From contig OZ038318.1 in the NCBI GenBank assembly GCA_964035775.1, positions 7,841,183 through 7,905,182 on the forward strand: a stretch of 64,000 nucleotides of DNA. The letters are read 5' to 3'. Positions within the stretch are counted from its first letter, which is position 1. Every line of letters begins with the position of its first letter. The notes under the pieces were generated by a model. That model was given only the letters and a program-made list of their open reading frames with translations, was not told the DNA's origin and made no database searches. The position numbers and the translations under genes were made by a program. The stretch is from Osedax frankpressi (lineage: Eukaryota > Annelida > Polychaeta > Sabellida > Siboglinidae). This document shows positions 34,705-47,100 of the stretch, piece by piece.

Positions 34705-36862
34705 CTGAGTCGGACGTTACTGTAAGAGATAGTTCAATCATATAATATATATATAATTGAATGGATTTAAAATTATTATTGAATATGAAGCTACATGCTG
34801 TATACATTAATATTTTAGACAAAATCATCGTTTAGTTTACAGAATACTTTTATATTCAGACTTTATCTATATTTGTATCATTTATTTGATTCCACGCGCA
34901 TTTAGTGATATTTATTTTCTCGAGGTACAACTTATCAAAGTTTAGTTTTTTTATTCTAAGCCTTCATTTAAATATAGAAATAGAAAGAGTTTATTGAAAT
35001 TATTTATAAATTAATACAAAACTACATTCAATGAATTGTGTGACAAAGACAAATTGAACAGCAATAATTATTATGATTGAGAAGAATATTTCTTCCGACA
35101 CAACTTAATTGAAACTTCAATTGTTGTCCCGTTAACATCTATTGTCAATCGATATCACTTGTGATATCACTTGTGATATGAGGTTAATGACGTTAATTTA
35201 GATTTCTAATATAAAATATTTTATTATTTTTTAATAACGAATATTCAATACTATTTCACAAAGAATAACAATTACAATATAAATTACAAAAAATAACAAT
35301 TTAGATTGGTAGACTGGAATATTAGATACATTATTAAAACAGAATTAAGATGGTATGGTCTAATCATAAATTTTAATTTAGTAAATAAATATTTTGAGTA
35401 ATGTAATTATATATTTCAATCGGATAGCCTGCTATAATTAAATTGAAAAAAAGTAATGCTTTAATACAGATGTTGATTCACAAAATCTTAGAAAAATGTG
35501 CGAAATGTAATTTATGCTTAACATTGTAATTATTTAAAATAATATTTGTTTAAGAAAATGGGATATTATAATTATTTATATTTAGTAATTATTATTTTAA
35601 TTCTATATTTTATTATATAAAATGTTATATTTATTATTTAAATATTCACATAATGAAAATAGGTTAAATTTCCTATTTTTTTTTTACTAGATTATTAACT
35701 TTAAAATGTGTAGGTAGTATATTCAATAATAAATATATGCCTATATTTTGAGGTAATTACATTTATATTAGTTTAGTATTTTTGTAAACACACGCATAGT
35801 TTGCAAAACTATTACTACATGAATGGTTTACGTCCCAACAAACCATCCATATCATTTTAGTTTTTCGTTGTATAATAAAAGTAAAAATATATTTAATTTT
35901 ATATTATAATTCGATTTAAAATAAGTATATAAATTTATAATTGTTACATCATCTGGTTACTTGGGATATTGTATTTTGATGTTATGATTAAAATATATTT
36001 TTTAACAATTTTGTAAATAATGTAGTAATAAAATGTAAACAATAAATATTAAAAAAATATATAATAATACGAGACGAGTTTTATTGTTATTTAAAAATAA
36101 TTAAAATATATCTAGAAGATGAAAGTTGCTAATATATTTGTATATTAATTACAGGTAGTTTTTTTTTACATTAATTAAATTATTACATGTTAAATTTAGT
36201 ATTATTATTATTATTAAACTTATTGTAAAATTACATAATAATTTATAATTATTATTGGATTCATAAAAATATCATACATTAACTTTTAAATTATAGAAAA
36301 ATGTAGTATTCATTAAATAGAAAATCACAATTTATTTAATGATTATAATTAAATTTTATATATATCATTTTATATATTTCATTAAGAAATTCTAATAATC
36401 ATATTATTATTTTATATATTAATAGATATAAATAGTAATATAATATAAATTATACTAAATACTAGAGAGATAACAATTACGATAATAATACATATTTATA
36501 AATAGGACAATATTTAATATCGTAGTATTTAAAATACCTTACAAAACCATAAATAAATAAATGCACTTTATTTGAAATACTATTTTTTTAAAAGAAAATT
36601 GAATGTATTTAAGTCAATTTAATTTTTTAATTATATAGATTATTACATAAAATATAATATTAAATATTGACATATTTATAAAATAAAAATTAGTTAAATG
36701 CCGTATTTACTCTATAAAATTGTAATTAAAATTTACCTATTTTTTCTATAATTTAAATATAATGTAAATAAACACACCTTTCAAATGGTTTTCAACCAAA
36801 TTCAATATTCAACCAAAGATATTCAAAATATATTTTAAAATAGCTTAAAATTGTATACGTAA
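34705..36862. other. AT-rich region between the 5' parts of CNOT2 and AIG1-like
   Basis: The two genes diverge here. No exon, RNA gene or tandem array was recognised. The missing first exons of both genes could lie in this stretch but could not be supported. Confidence 0.4.
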
Positions 36863-39231
36863 TGCAATGTATTTTCATTGAATGCATATGGACTTAAATA
36901 TGATTTTGACTATCTACATAAAATCGGCACAAGCTTCGGAGGACGATGGAAATATTTAACTTTTTGGAGTGAGGTTTATTTTGTATTCTATATATCTGTT
37001 TTAAGATCGCTTCTTATAATAATAACATAATTCGAGTGTACATAATTCATTATATTCACTATACATTGTATACAGTGCATATAATGAATTGTGTATACAA
37101 TGTAGACTACAGTGCATAATATGCTTCCCAAAGTTAAAGATATATCGGCGAGTTGTCGCTGCTTTTGAATATAGTAATTGTTTGCAACTAAGTTATTTAT
37201 ACAATATTTACATAGAAATACAGTATTAATAATAGTAAACTTAATTGCTCAGTTTAAATGTTTTTAAATGTTTTAAATGCAGCTGTTTAACACCGTTTAT
37301 TTCGGCCTCGCCCTGCTCGATGACGTCTTCTGTCTCATCTCGTCTAGCGCTTCGAAAAACCAGCGCAGCGTGTTACGCAGGTTCAATGATCTATTCTTCA
37401 CGTGCATATTGTGGCCGTTGAGTTTGGTTAGTAAGGATCTATTTCGATGTTGACACGAAGTAAGTTCCTCTATAATTTAATTTTTAATATAAAATTTCCC
37501 TCGACTTTTCATCGTAGTCATAAAATCGTTCTATCCGTCGGGTCTTCAAGATTTCACTTCTATAGAATTGCCATAACGCCTCTAAACCGGCCATTACACG
37601 TTCACAGATTGTGGTTGCTACTTTCTGGACGATCTATTCAATTGACAAGCAACTGATATTCCCGAAAGGCGTCGAGAAATTCATTCCGCCGCTTCTGAAC
37701 CACTTCATGGTTGGCGAACCCGTGGTGCGAGGGCACCCTTAGACCCCGCAATCGCGATACCCTTCAATTAGTGCGCAAGGAGTTCGACGTACTCACTACT
37801 ACTCTCGCAACTACGCACGGTATTCCGCGGTGTTTGTCTTTACCTCGCACCCGTACCCCGCAGCATACGCTGCCCTTGCCCGCTCTGCTAGCGGATCGCT
37901 GGGTTGTGAGACACAGTCACCCCTCTAGCCTCGTCGGTGTAACCCTCATCTCCGCAGTCGGACTCGTCTACATTGCTTGGTTAGCAACCTTATTACTATT
38001 AATGAGATTGTAGTTATTTTCCACCTTGCCAGCCTGTTCTCGCACTACGTCACCTCTCATTTACTCTCTCACACTACTCACTCCTTCTCCGATCTCTCTT
38101 TCTCACACTATCTCACTCCTCCGATCTCTCTCTCTCACACTATATCACTCCTTCTCATTCTCTCTCTCACTCCTTCTCATTCTCTCACACACTATCTCAC
38201 TCCTTCTCATTCTCTCTCTTTCACACTATCTCACTCCTTCTTATTATCTCTCTCACACTATCTCACTCCTTCTTATTCTCTCTCTCACACTATATCACTC
38301 CTTCTCATTCTCTCACACACTATCTCACTCCTTCTCTTTCTCTCTCACACTATCTCACTCCTTCTCATTCTCTCTCACTCCTTCTCATTCTCTCACACAC
38401 TATCTCACTCCTTCTCATTCTTTCTCTCACACTATCTCACTCCTTCTCATTCTCTCACACACTATCTCACTCCTTCTCATTCTCTCTCTTTCACACTATC
38501 TCACTCCTTCTTATTATCTCTCTCACACTATCTCACTCCTTCTTATTATCTCTCACACTATCTCACTCCTTCTTATTCTCTCTCTCACACAATCTCACTC
38601 CTTCTCATTCTCTCACACACTATCTCACTCCTTCTCATTCTCTCTCACACTATCTCACTCCTTCTCATTCTCTCTCACTCCTTCTCATTCTCTCACACAC
38701 TATCTCACTCCTTCTCATTCTCTCACACACTATCTCACTCCTTCTCATTCTCCCTCACACTATCTCTCTCTCACACTATCTCACTCTCTCACACTATCTC
38801 ACTCCTTCTCATTCTCTCACACACTATCTCACTCCTTCTCATTCTCTCTCACACTATCTCACTCCTTCTCATTCTCTCTCACTCCTTCTCATTCTCTCAC
38901 ACACTATCTCACTCCTTCTCATTCTCTCTCTCACACACTATCTCACTCCTTATAATTCTCATTCTCTCACACACTATCTCACTCCTTCTCATTCTCCCTC
39001 ACACTATCTCACTCACTCGTCTGTAGGGTATATGTGATACACTCTCGCTTGGGTCGCTGGGTCTACCCGTTTATGCAGAACATGTCGGATGATGGCCACC
39101 TGGGGGTGTTTTTTGTAGGTCTTTTAATCGTGGCGATCTCGCTCCACCTAATTGGCCGTTACATCACCGATGCTGTCCACAAACAACAGCCCCGTTGTGG
39201 TCAAGGTCAGCAATTCAACCGGACAATGTAA
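36863..39231 (+). CDS. AIG1/ADTRP-like: AIG1/ADTRP-family membrane hydrolase (start codon not resolved)
   Basis: AIG1 and ADTRP are multi-pass membrane threonine hydrolases that cleave fatty-acid esters of hydroxy fatty acids (FAHFAs). Exons: about 36863-36973 (YDFDYLHK, then GGRWKYLTFW), 37283-37426 (LFNTVYFGLALLDDVF), 37608-37709 (FWTIYSIDKQLIFPKG, PPLLNHFM), 37864-37979 (HTLPLPALL, then SHPSSLVG) and 39027-39231 (RWVYPFMQNM, then a hydrophobic stretch and stop). Junction phases 0, 0, 0 and 2 agree with GT-AG sites throughout. The two residues known to be essential in human AIG1 are in place: Thr in KYLTF (human Thr43) and His in NHFMHT (human His134). About 225 residues are recovered against about 240 in the family. 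The N-terminus is unclear: the first exon has no in-frame ATG after the stop at 36860 and no obvious AG acceptor, so some 10-15 residues are missing or the assembly has a small error. The last intron is nearly filled by a CT-rich array. Confidence 0.9.
37028..37112. repeat. Imperfect inverted repeats in AIG1-like intron 1
   Basis: CATAATTCATTATAT and ATATAATGAATTGTG face each other, and TACATTGTATACAGTGCATA is echoed by GTATACAATGTAGACTACAG and GTGCATAATATG. Probably a small foldback; function unknown. Confidence 0.5.
38040..39015. repeat. CT-rich minisatellite, unit about 28-30 bp CTCACTCCTTCTCATTCTCT
   Basis: Tandem units of the form CACACTATCTCACTCCTTCT plus CATTCTCTCT, with TTATTATC variants and larger repeated blocks of 150-250 bases. 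It occupies nearly the entire last intron of the AIG1-like gene and ends within about 15 bases of the acceptor (CTCGTCTGTAG). The sense strand is G-free across the array, so no AG or GT occurs in it and it forms the polypyrimidine tract of the intron. Ser/Leu/His-rich open frames here are not genes. Confidence 0.96.
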
Positions 39232-41168
39232 TTAGTATTTGAAATATGCGAGTTTTCACAGTGTTTTGATAAATTTTACACATTTATGAAAATGTTAAGA
39301 TCTGATATATTAATATATATTTTATTCAATTAAATTTTATTATATTAATTAATTTTATTATATTAATTCAAACATGATTTAACCTTTGGAATTGTTTACC
39401 GATGACATACATTTTATTGACATTTATTGGTGATATCATAATTTTAGAACAAATTGCTTTGAAAAAGCTTTTACACCTATGTTATAAAATAATGAACTAT
39501 CTATCAGAATTTCACTCATGATATATATTGTATACACAATATTTATCTTTAATATCTGTATACAGAGTATGTAAACACATATATTATAATATACTGTGCA
39601 TATATGCATCATTATAATGAATATATTAATTATATGAGGTATTAATTATATGCATATACATAGTAAATTATTAAAATACTATGTATTCAAGTTATATTAA
39701 ACTAATTAATACAATTAATTGTTTTATTGATTAAGTTATTATTTATTTATATAATTCTTATTATTTATAGAAATACTCAAAACAATGAATTCATTCTAGT
39801 TTATTTTTAAACTTCTTAATCAAATAGAGGAATTATTTACTATTTGGATACAAAAATCTTATGAACTAAACTAAAATGAATTACCCAAGATACACATATG
39901 GTTTAACAATACTCACAAACTCAGAACACATTCTAAATCATTGTCTAGCAATTTTAGGAGTTCCCACCAAAATGAACAAAACAATCTATAAACAATTGAA
40001 ACAAAATATTGGTAGCAACCATAATTTAGTTTCAGCAAAAATTGTCTGAGGAAAGATAAAACTTCTTCTGCTTATTGAATTTGGAAAATTATAAATTAAA
40101 GTAATTATAAATTAAAGTAATTATAAGTTAAAGTAATTATAAAGTAAAGTATTAATATTTTGATTTTCTTAAAATTTAATAAATATATAAATTTTTATTT
40201 ATGCATTTTCTCTATTATTCAAACACTAAATGAAGTATGCTTGTAAATATTAATACTGATTATATGTAGTTAATATTACACATATTCAATAATAAGCTTT
40301 CAACTTAATTACAATAATATCCATACTAAATTAATATTATTTCTACTTTATTTATAACAAAAATATATTCAATCTTTATGTTTACATGATCTGAATACTT
40401 TAATACCATAAAAAACAATACTTGGATCTAGAAATAAAGATAAAATAAAAATAAAATCTAAAGATAAATATCAAACAATAAATAAAATTAGGTTTGATTT
40501 TTTTGTTTTTGTTTTTCATTTTTTTTATTAAAACTTATTTTACATATTTTCTGGTGATTCTACATATTTTTAGGTTTAACTTCTTTTTTAGTATTTTATT
40601 ATCATAATTCTAAATTTATTACAAATATTATTTAAAACACAAATGTACGAGGAGAGGTTATAATCAATACTACAATTGGTTGAAAATATTAGTTTTGGAA
40701 TCGGCTAGAGAGAATTCCAGATGTTGCCGTCATTATTGTGTCTAAATAATATTGGGTTTATACTTTTTTACAGATCAACTGAATAATAAAGTAAAGAAAT
40801 CCAAAAAGAAATATTATTAATAGACTATTATTCTTGAATTAATAGGAATTTGTTATGTAATACACTGAAATGAATTGCAAGTCATATAGAATTGAAATCA
40901 ATATTATGCAATATAATTGCAAGTTGTTATCAATTATTATCGTTATGTTACACACACATTTTAAATGTTTTAGGTGAAATGATTTATTGAATTTAATTTA
41001 AATATCATTATTTTTATTTGAATGTTAATTTTATATTAATATAATATTTATGTCACCAAATTACTTATGAAATTTTATTGTTTTATTTATAATTAGTAAA
41101 TATTATTTATTTACAAGATATATACACTAATTTTACACAAATTTTAAATAATAAATTGAGATGTAACG
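39232..41168. other. AT-rich intergenic region between AIG1-like and CTU1 (tail to tail)
   Basis: Both neighbouring genes end here. No conserved exon was recognised. A 57-codon plus-strand frame at 39876-40049 is not assignable to a family. The remainder is AT-rich with no tandem array of note. Confidence 0.4.
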
Positions 41169-44100
41169 CTATTTGACGACTTTATTGATGCTACAGAGAC
41201 AATTCGTCTTGCGGCATGTAGTAGAATCGTGAGTTGGAGGTGTATTGTCTCCTCTAGAGGTCATCTGCGTATGAAAATAAATGTTGCATAATTTAGGATT
41301 TTAATCACATAAATATTGAAGGTATGCTACATTAAAAGCTGTTCAATAAAACACTTATTTGTGCAATAAATTAATATAATTATGTACCTAATAATGCAAT
41401 TAAAGTAGTAATTTACAATGCACCTAGTAATGCAGTTAAAGATGTACCCAATAATACGGTACTTAAAAAGTAACAATGTCCTAAATAACGCAGTTAATAA
41501 AGTACGTAACGACGTATCCGGTGAGATACGTTGTTACAGCGAAACGCTCCAACGGGAGACGGGTCTCACCTGAGATCTCTTGCTGAGGCTTTGCTTGTGG
41601 TTCCCGGAGTTTAGGCCCTGCAGGAGGACGCAGGCCTTGCAGACGGCCTGGCTGCTGATGTAGCCGCAGACTCCGCAGTTGCCTTCGGGGCCCGGGGGGA
41701 AGTGAGTTTAGTCGCGCGTGCCTAGATGTGCCGTATCTTAGACGTCAGGCTACCGACGTCATTGATTTATAGATCACTACAATTTAGACTGATTCTATTG
41801 TTCCGCGTGTCTATACTTTAGCGTATAACCTACAGCGAAGAGTTTTACTATACTATTAAGAGCACCAGCCTATACTTAAGACTACTAGACTATACTTAAG
41901 ACTACTAGCCTATACTTAAGACTACTAGACTATACTTAAGACTACTAGCCTATACTTAAGACTACTAGACTATACTTAAGACTACTAGGCTATACTTAAG
42001 ACTACTAGCCTATACTTAAGACTACTAGACTATACTTAAGACTACTAGACTATACTATTAAGAGCACCAGCCTATACTTAAGACTACTAGTCTATAATTA
42101 AGACTATTAGACTATACTTAAGACTACTAGACTATAATATTAAGAGCACCAGCCTATACTTAAGACTACTAGACTATACTTAAGACTACTAGCCTATACT
42201 TAAGACTACTAGCCTATACTTAAGACTACTAGACTATACTATTAAGAGCACCAGCCTATACTTAAGACTACTAGACTATACTTAAGACTACTAGCCTATA
42301 CTTAAGACTACTAGACTATACTTAAGACTACTAGACTATACTATTAAGAGCACCAGCCTATACTTAAGACTACTAGACTATACTTAAGACTACTAGCCTA
42401 TACTTAAGACTACTAGACTATACTTAAGACTACTAGACTATACTATTAAGAGCACCAGCCTATACTTAAGACTACTAGACTATACTTAAGACTACTAGCC
42501 TATACTTAAGACTACTAGACTATACTTAAGACTACTAGCCTATACTTAAGACTACTAGCCTATACTTAAGACTACTAGACTATACTTAAGACTACTAGAC
42601 TATACTTAAGACTACACTTAAGACTACTAGACTATACTTAAGACTACACTTAAGACTACTAGACTATACTTAAGACTACACTTAAGACTACTAGACTATA
42701 CTTAAGACTACACTTAAGACTACACTTAAGACTACTAGACTATACTTAAGACTACACTTAAGACTACTAGACTATACTTAAGACTACTAGCCTATACTTA
42801 AGACTATAGATTACCTAATCAGTGTCTAACCAAGTTTAGGCATCTTCACCCCATCCTTGACGGAGAGCATTTCTCCCGAGTGTATGATGTCTGAAATTGT
42901 GTTGTATTGGGTAAATATTGTTAAAGAAGGATGTAGAAGGACCGCTTGTAGATATTTCAAACATACGGTTTTGAATTATGTAACCATTTATAATTGGAAT
43001 AAGGTAGATTTACAATCACATACTAGAATCATCTTAAATTCAATCTCTAAACTATGTTATAGGTGTTGCTGAAATAACACGATGGCAGTCGATGAGGGTA
43101 TATGTATCATGGGGTTACAGGTAAGGGCGGTTTAATTTATAGCGGTTATATTTATAGTGGGATAGTAATAGATTTGCTATCATATCACTGTACGAGAATA
43201 GCCTGTTCATCTAGGGTGTAGTACGGTACAAGTATTGTTGTAAGGTACGCAGGTTGTAATAAGGTACTTGATTGTGTGTAAAGTACATGTATTGTGAAAA
43301 ATAACATTTATTTGTAATTCAAATTTAAATTTTAATAATTTTTAATGAAATGAAATTAATCTTCAACAAATTTAGGAAATATAAAAGGAAAATAACTAAA
43401 TAATATATTAATATAATAATAGTTTATATTTAATTATTGATTGTAATACAATTCATTATTTATATAAAATAGGTAATGTAATATAATTGAGATAATGTCT
43501 AGAAACATAAAAATAATTATATTGGAATATTAAATTCACCTATTATAGAAGAAGATCTAATTTTCTCAACATCTTTGATATATGCCCTCGCATGACCCCT
43601 GAACGACGTGATATTGACTAAAGAGCACTTAATAAATAACAAATTGAATAGTCTCAATGATAATTTTGTAGCAATAATTATTTTTAGCAATTATTAACAA
43701 TTAATCAGCCAATAATTGACTATATGGACTAAAAAAGAATGTATTCGACTTATAAGTAAAAAAACGATATCAATAATCGCAATACTTTGTAAAGTAATTA
43801 GTACCAATAAGTATTAGTTAACCTATATGCCAGCGGAGAATAAATACATTCCGTTGAAAAGTACTCAAGATGTTTATAATAGGCGTACCTGTAAAACACA
43901 AAGTTTTTAATAAACTCACCTGTCAAATATTCCAAGTTCAAACTACGTCAAGTTATCAACACTTCCCAATGAATATAACATAAGATTTCTGATGATACTG
44001 CCACCTATTTCTCACTCCCACTACACACACTATCACTACTCTCACTACCACTACACTCACTACCACTACACTCACTACTACCTACACTTACTACCACTAC

Positions 44101-47100
44101 ACACACTACCACTACACCCACTACCACTACACTCACTACCACTACACACACTACCACTACACTCACTACCACTACACTCACTACACTCACTACCATTACA
44201 CTCACTACCACTACACTCACTACCACTACACCCACTACCACTACACTCACTACACTCACCACCACCTACACTCACTACCACTACACTCACTACACTCACT
44301 ACCACTACACCTACTACCACTACACTCACTACACTCACCACCACCTACACTCACTACCACTACACTCACTACCATTACACTCATTACCACTACACTCACT
44401 ACCACTACACCCACTACCACTACACTCACTACCACTACACTCACTACCACTACACTAACTACACTCACTACACTCACTACTACCTACACCCACTACCACT
44501 ACACTCACTACCATCTACACTCACTACCACTACACTAACTACACTCACTACTACCTACACTCACTACACTCACTACTACCTACACTCACTACCCACTCCC
44601 GCAACCCATAAACACGTTTACGCCGGCCTTCTCTCTAACATCACGATTTCCTTCTCGTAGGTGTACTTGAACGGTTTACATCGCGGCAGATTGCCCTCCG
44701 TGCCCTGCAGTTGGAGGTCAGCAAAAGGTGAACGGGAACTATCGGGGGGGGGGGTAGAGCTAATACGGGGGTGCACCGACGATGGTGGACGCGGCGAGGT
44801 CAACGGTAACCAACGCGAAATCATTGAACTCTACCCGGCAACCGATCGCATCGTAAACGCTTGCCCTCGATCGTTGGGTCGTTATTTAGTAAACGAGAAC
44901 AAATCGATATCGACGCGGTTACGTAATTGGCGGTTATGTAATTGGCGGTCGGTAGAGCGTGACCAACCGTTGTGATCGCCGTACACCTTCTTAGCCTGGC
45001 GATGTCCCCACGGAGTACTGTGTAGTGTGAGATGGAGATGGGGAGGGAAAGGATGAATTTGAGGGAGTGGAAGACGGAGATTCGGTGCAAGTGAACGGGT
45101 TAGGCCCGTTAGCGAAGTATAGTAGTTTGGCTAATGGGGCTTAAGTCGAATAAGGCTAAGTTAGGAGTGGTACCCAGTAGTGGGGAATTTACGATGATTA
45201 GTGTTCACTGGTTATTGTATATGGGGAGAGAGATGACTAATATGTAGATCTTTATATAGATCTTTATATAGATCTATATATAGATCTTTATATAGATCTT
45301 TATATAGATCTTTATATAGATATTTATATAGATCTATATATAGATAGCGGGAGCGGGAGAGGGAGAGTCTTACGTACCATTCATGATAATTGTTTCAGCA
45401 ATATCGTCTGCATTATGACCTGTAATGGAAGTTACATTTACTTGAATAATAAAAGTGAACATTTTCATTAACAATATATAATATTTATTTTTTATTTCAA
45501 ATAATTATGTAAGATTGTATAATAGTTACATTTCTAATTTCTTGGGTTGTTGGTGTTTTTTAAATCAGGAAATGATATGCATATGTGTATATAAATTTAT
45601 AGTTAATATTTTTATTTCTAAATAAATTAATGTATTGAGTAATAATTAACCATAATAATTAACTATAATAATTAATCATAATAATTAATCATAATCATTA
45701 ACTATAATAATTAACTATAATAATTAATCATAATAATTATCTATAATAATTAATCATAATAATTATCTATAATAATTAATCATAATAATTATCTATAATA
45801 ATTAATCATAATAATTATCTATAATAATTAATCATAATAATTATCTATAATAATTAATCATAATAATTAACTATGATAATTAACTATAATAATTAACTAT
45901 AATAATTAACTATAATAATCAACTATAATATTTCATTTTTATGTTCTATATAGTCAGTAAGTAGGCTAAATAGTTGTTCGAGTGCCAATATAGGGTAGTG
46001 GACGCGCGCACTGACCAGTGACAATCTTATTACACTTGAGGAGGATGGCACCCCTGTCCAGGGCCTGTCTACGAAACACTCCGCAGAATGTGCAGTTATT
46101 ACGAGCTCCTACGCGCCTCACAATCCGATCCATTGTCCAGCCTCCGTAGAGCTCCTGTGAATAGGCGCAACTCAACGGGGTTCTAATAACTCCAGGTCGC
46201 GGGGCTTTGCCGTGAGAGGTGGGGGCGCAGACGGCGGAGTTCGGCGTGCAAGTCAACGGGTGAGGCCCGTTACCGAAGTATAGTAGTTTGGCTAATGTGG
46301 CTTAAGTCGAATAAGGCTAAGTTAGGAGTGGTACCCAGTAGTGGGGAATTTACGGTGATTAGTGTTCACTGGTTATTGTATATGGGGAGAGAGATGACTA
46401 ATATGTAGATCTTTATATAGATCTTTATATAGATCTATATATAGATCTTTATATAGATCTTTATATAAATCTTTATATAGATCTTTATATAGATCTTTAT
46501 ATAGATCTTTACATAGATTTTTATATAGTTCTTTATATAGATCTTTATATAAATCTTTATATAGATCTTTATATAGATCTTTATATAGATCTTTATATAG
46601 ATCTTTATATAGATCTATATATAGATTGCAGACTGGAGTTTGGGGATAAAAGTAGTGACGAGGGGGCAATATTAATGTTACGGATTCGAAAATAAATGAT
46701 TTATTACCTAACTTTATAATTGTTCTTGTTCAGAGAATAATATCAAATAACTTATTAACGAAACGCTAATTGACAATAAATAATCAACCTCGTAGGATAG
46801 AATCTTCAATTCCAAGCCGTATTCAATTTGATTCCGTTTGACAGTCTGCAAACGTAGAGCGAGGAAAGTAGAATTATATAAAACTATTACATTGCCCCGG
46901 TTTACTGGGAAGTCTACAATAACGACATATATCAACTTGGCAACACCGAGGATATTTAATATAAATATATAGTAAGGAATATTCAAATCATTTCCCTACG
47001 AGAGTGAAAGCGGAATCGTGATAGGATTTTAGTTGAAATCAGAGATAAATCGGAGAAGTGAAATGAGCCGAGTTTTAGGATCTTAAATAATATCCTTTAT

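Noticed and set aside
37977-39026. Ser/Leu/His-rich frames of 349 and 309 codons
   Set aside because: CT-rich array in the AIG1-like intron.
39876-40049. 57-codon plus-strand frame, thought of as a transposon remnant
   Set aside because: No match to any transposase or reverse-transcriptase motif I can name; too short to support.
43992-44660. 222-codon Thr/Tyr/His frame and Val/Gly/Ser minus frames
   Set aside because: Array in CTU1 intron 8; only the 44640-44704 part is a real exon, in another frame.
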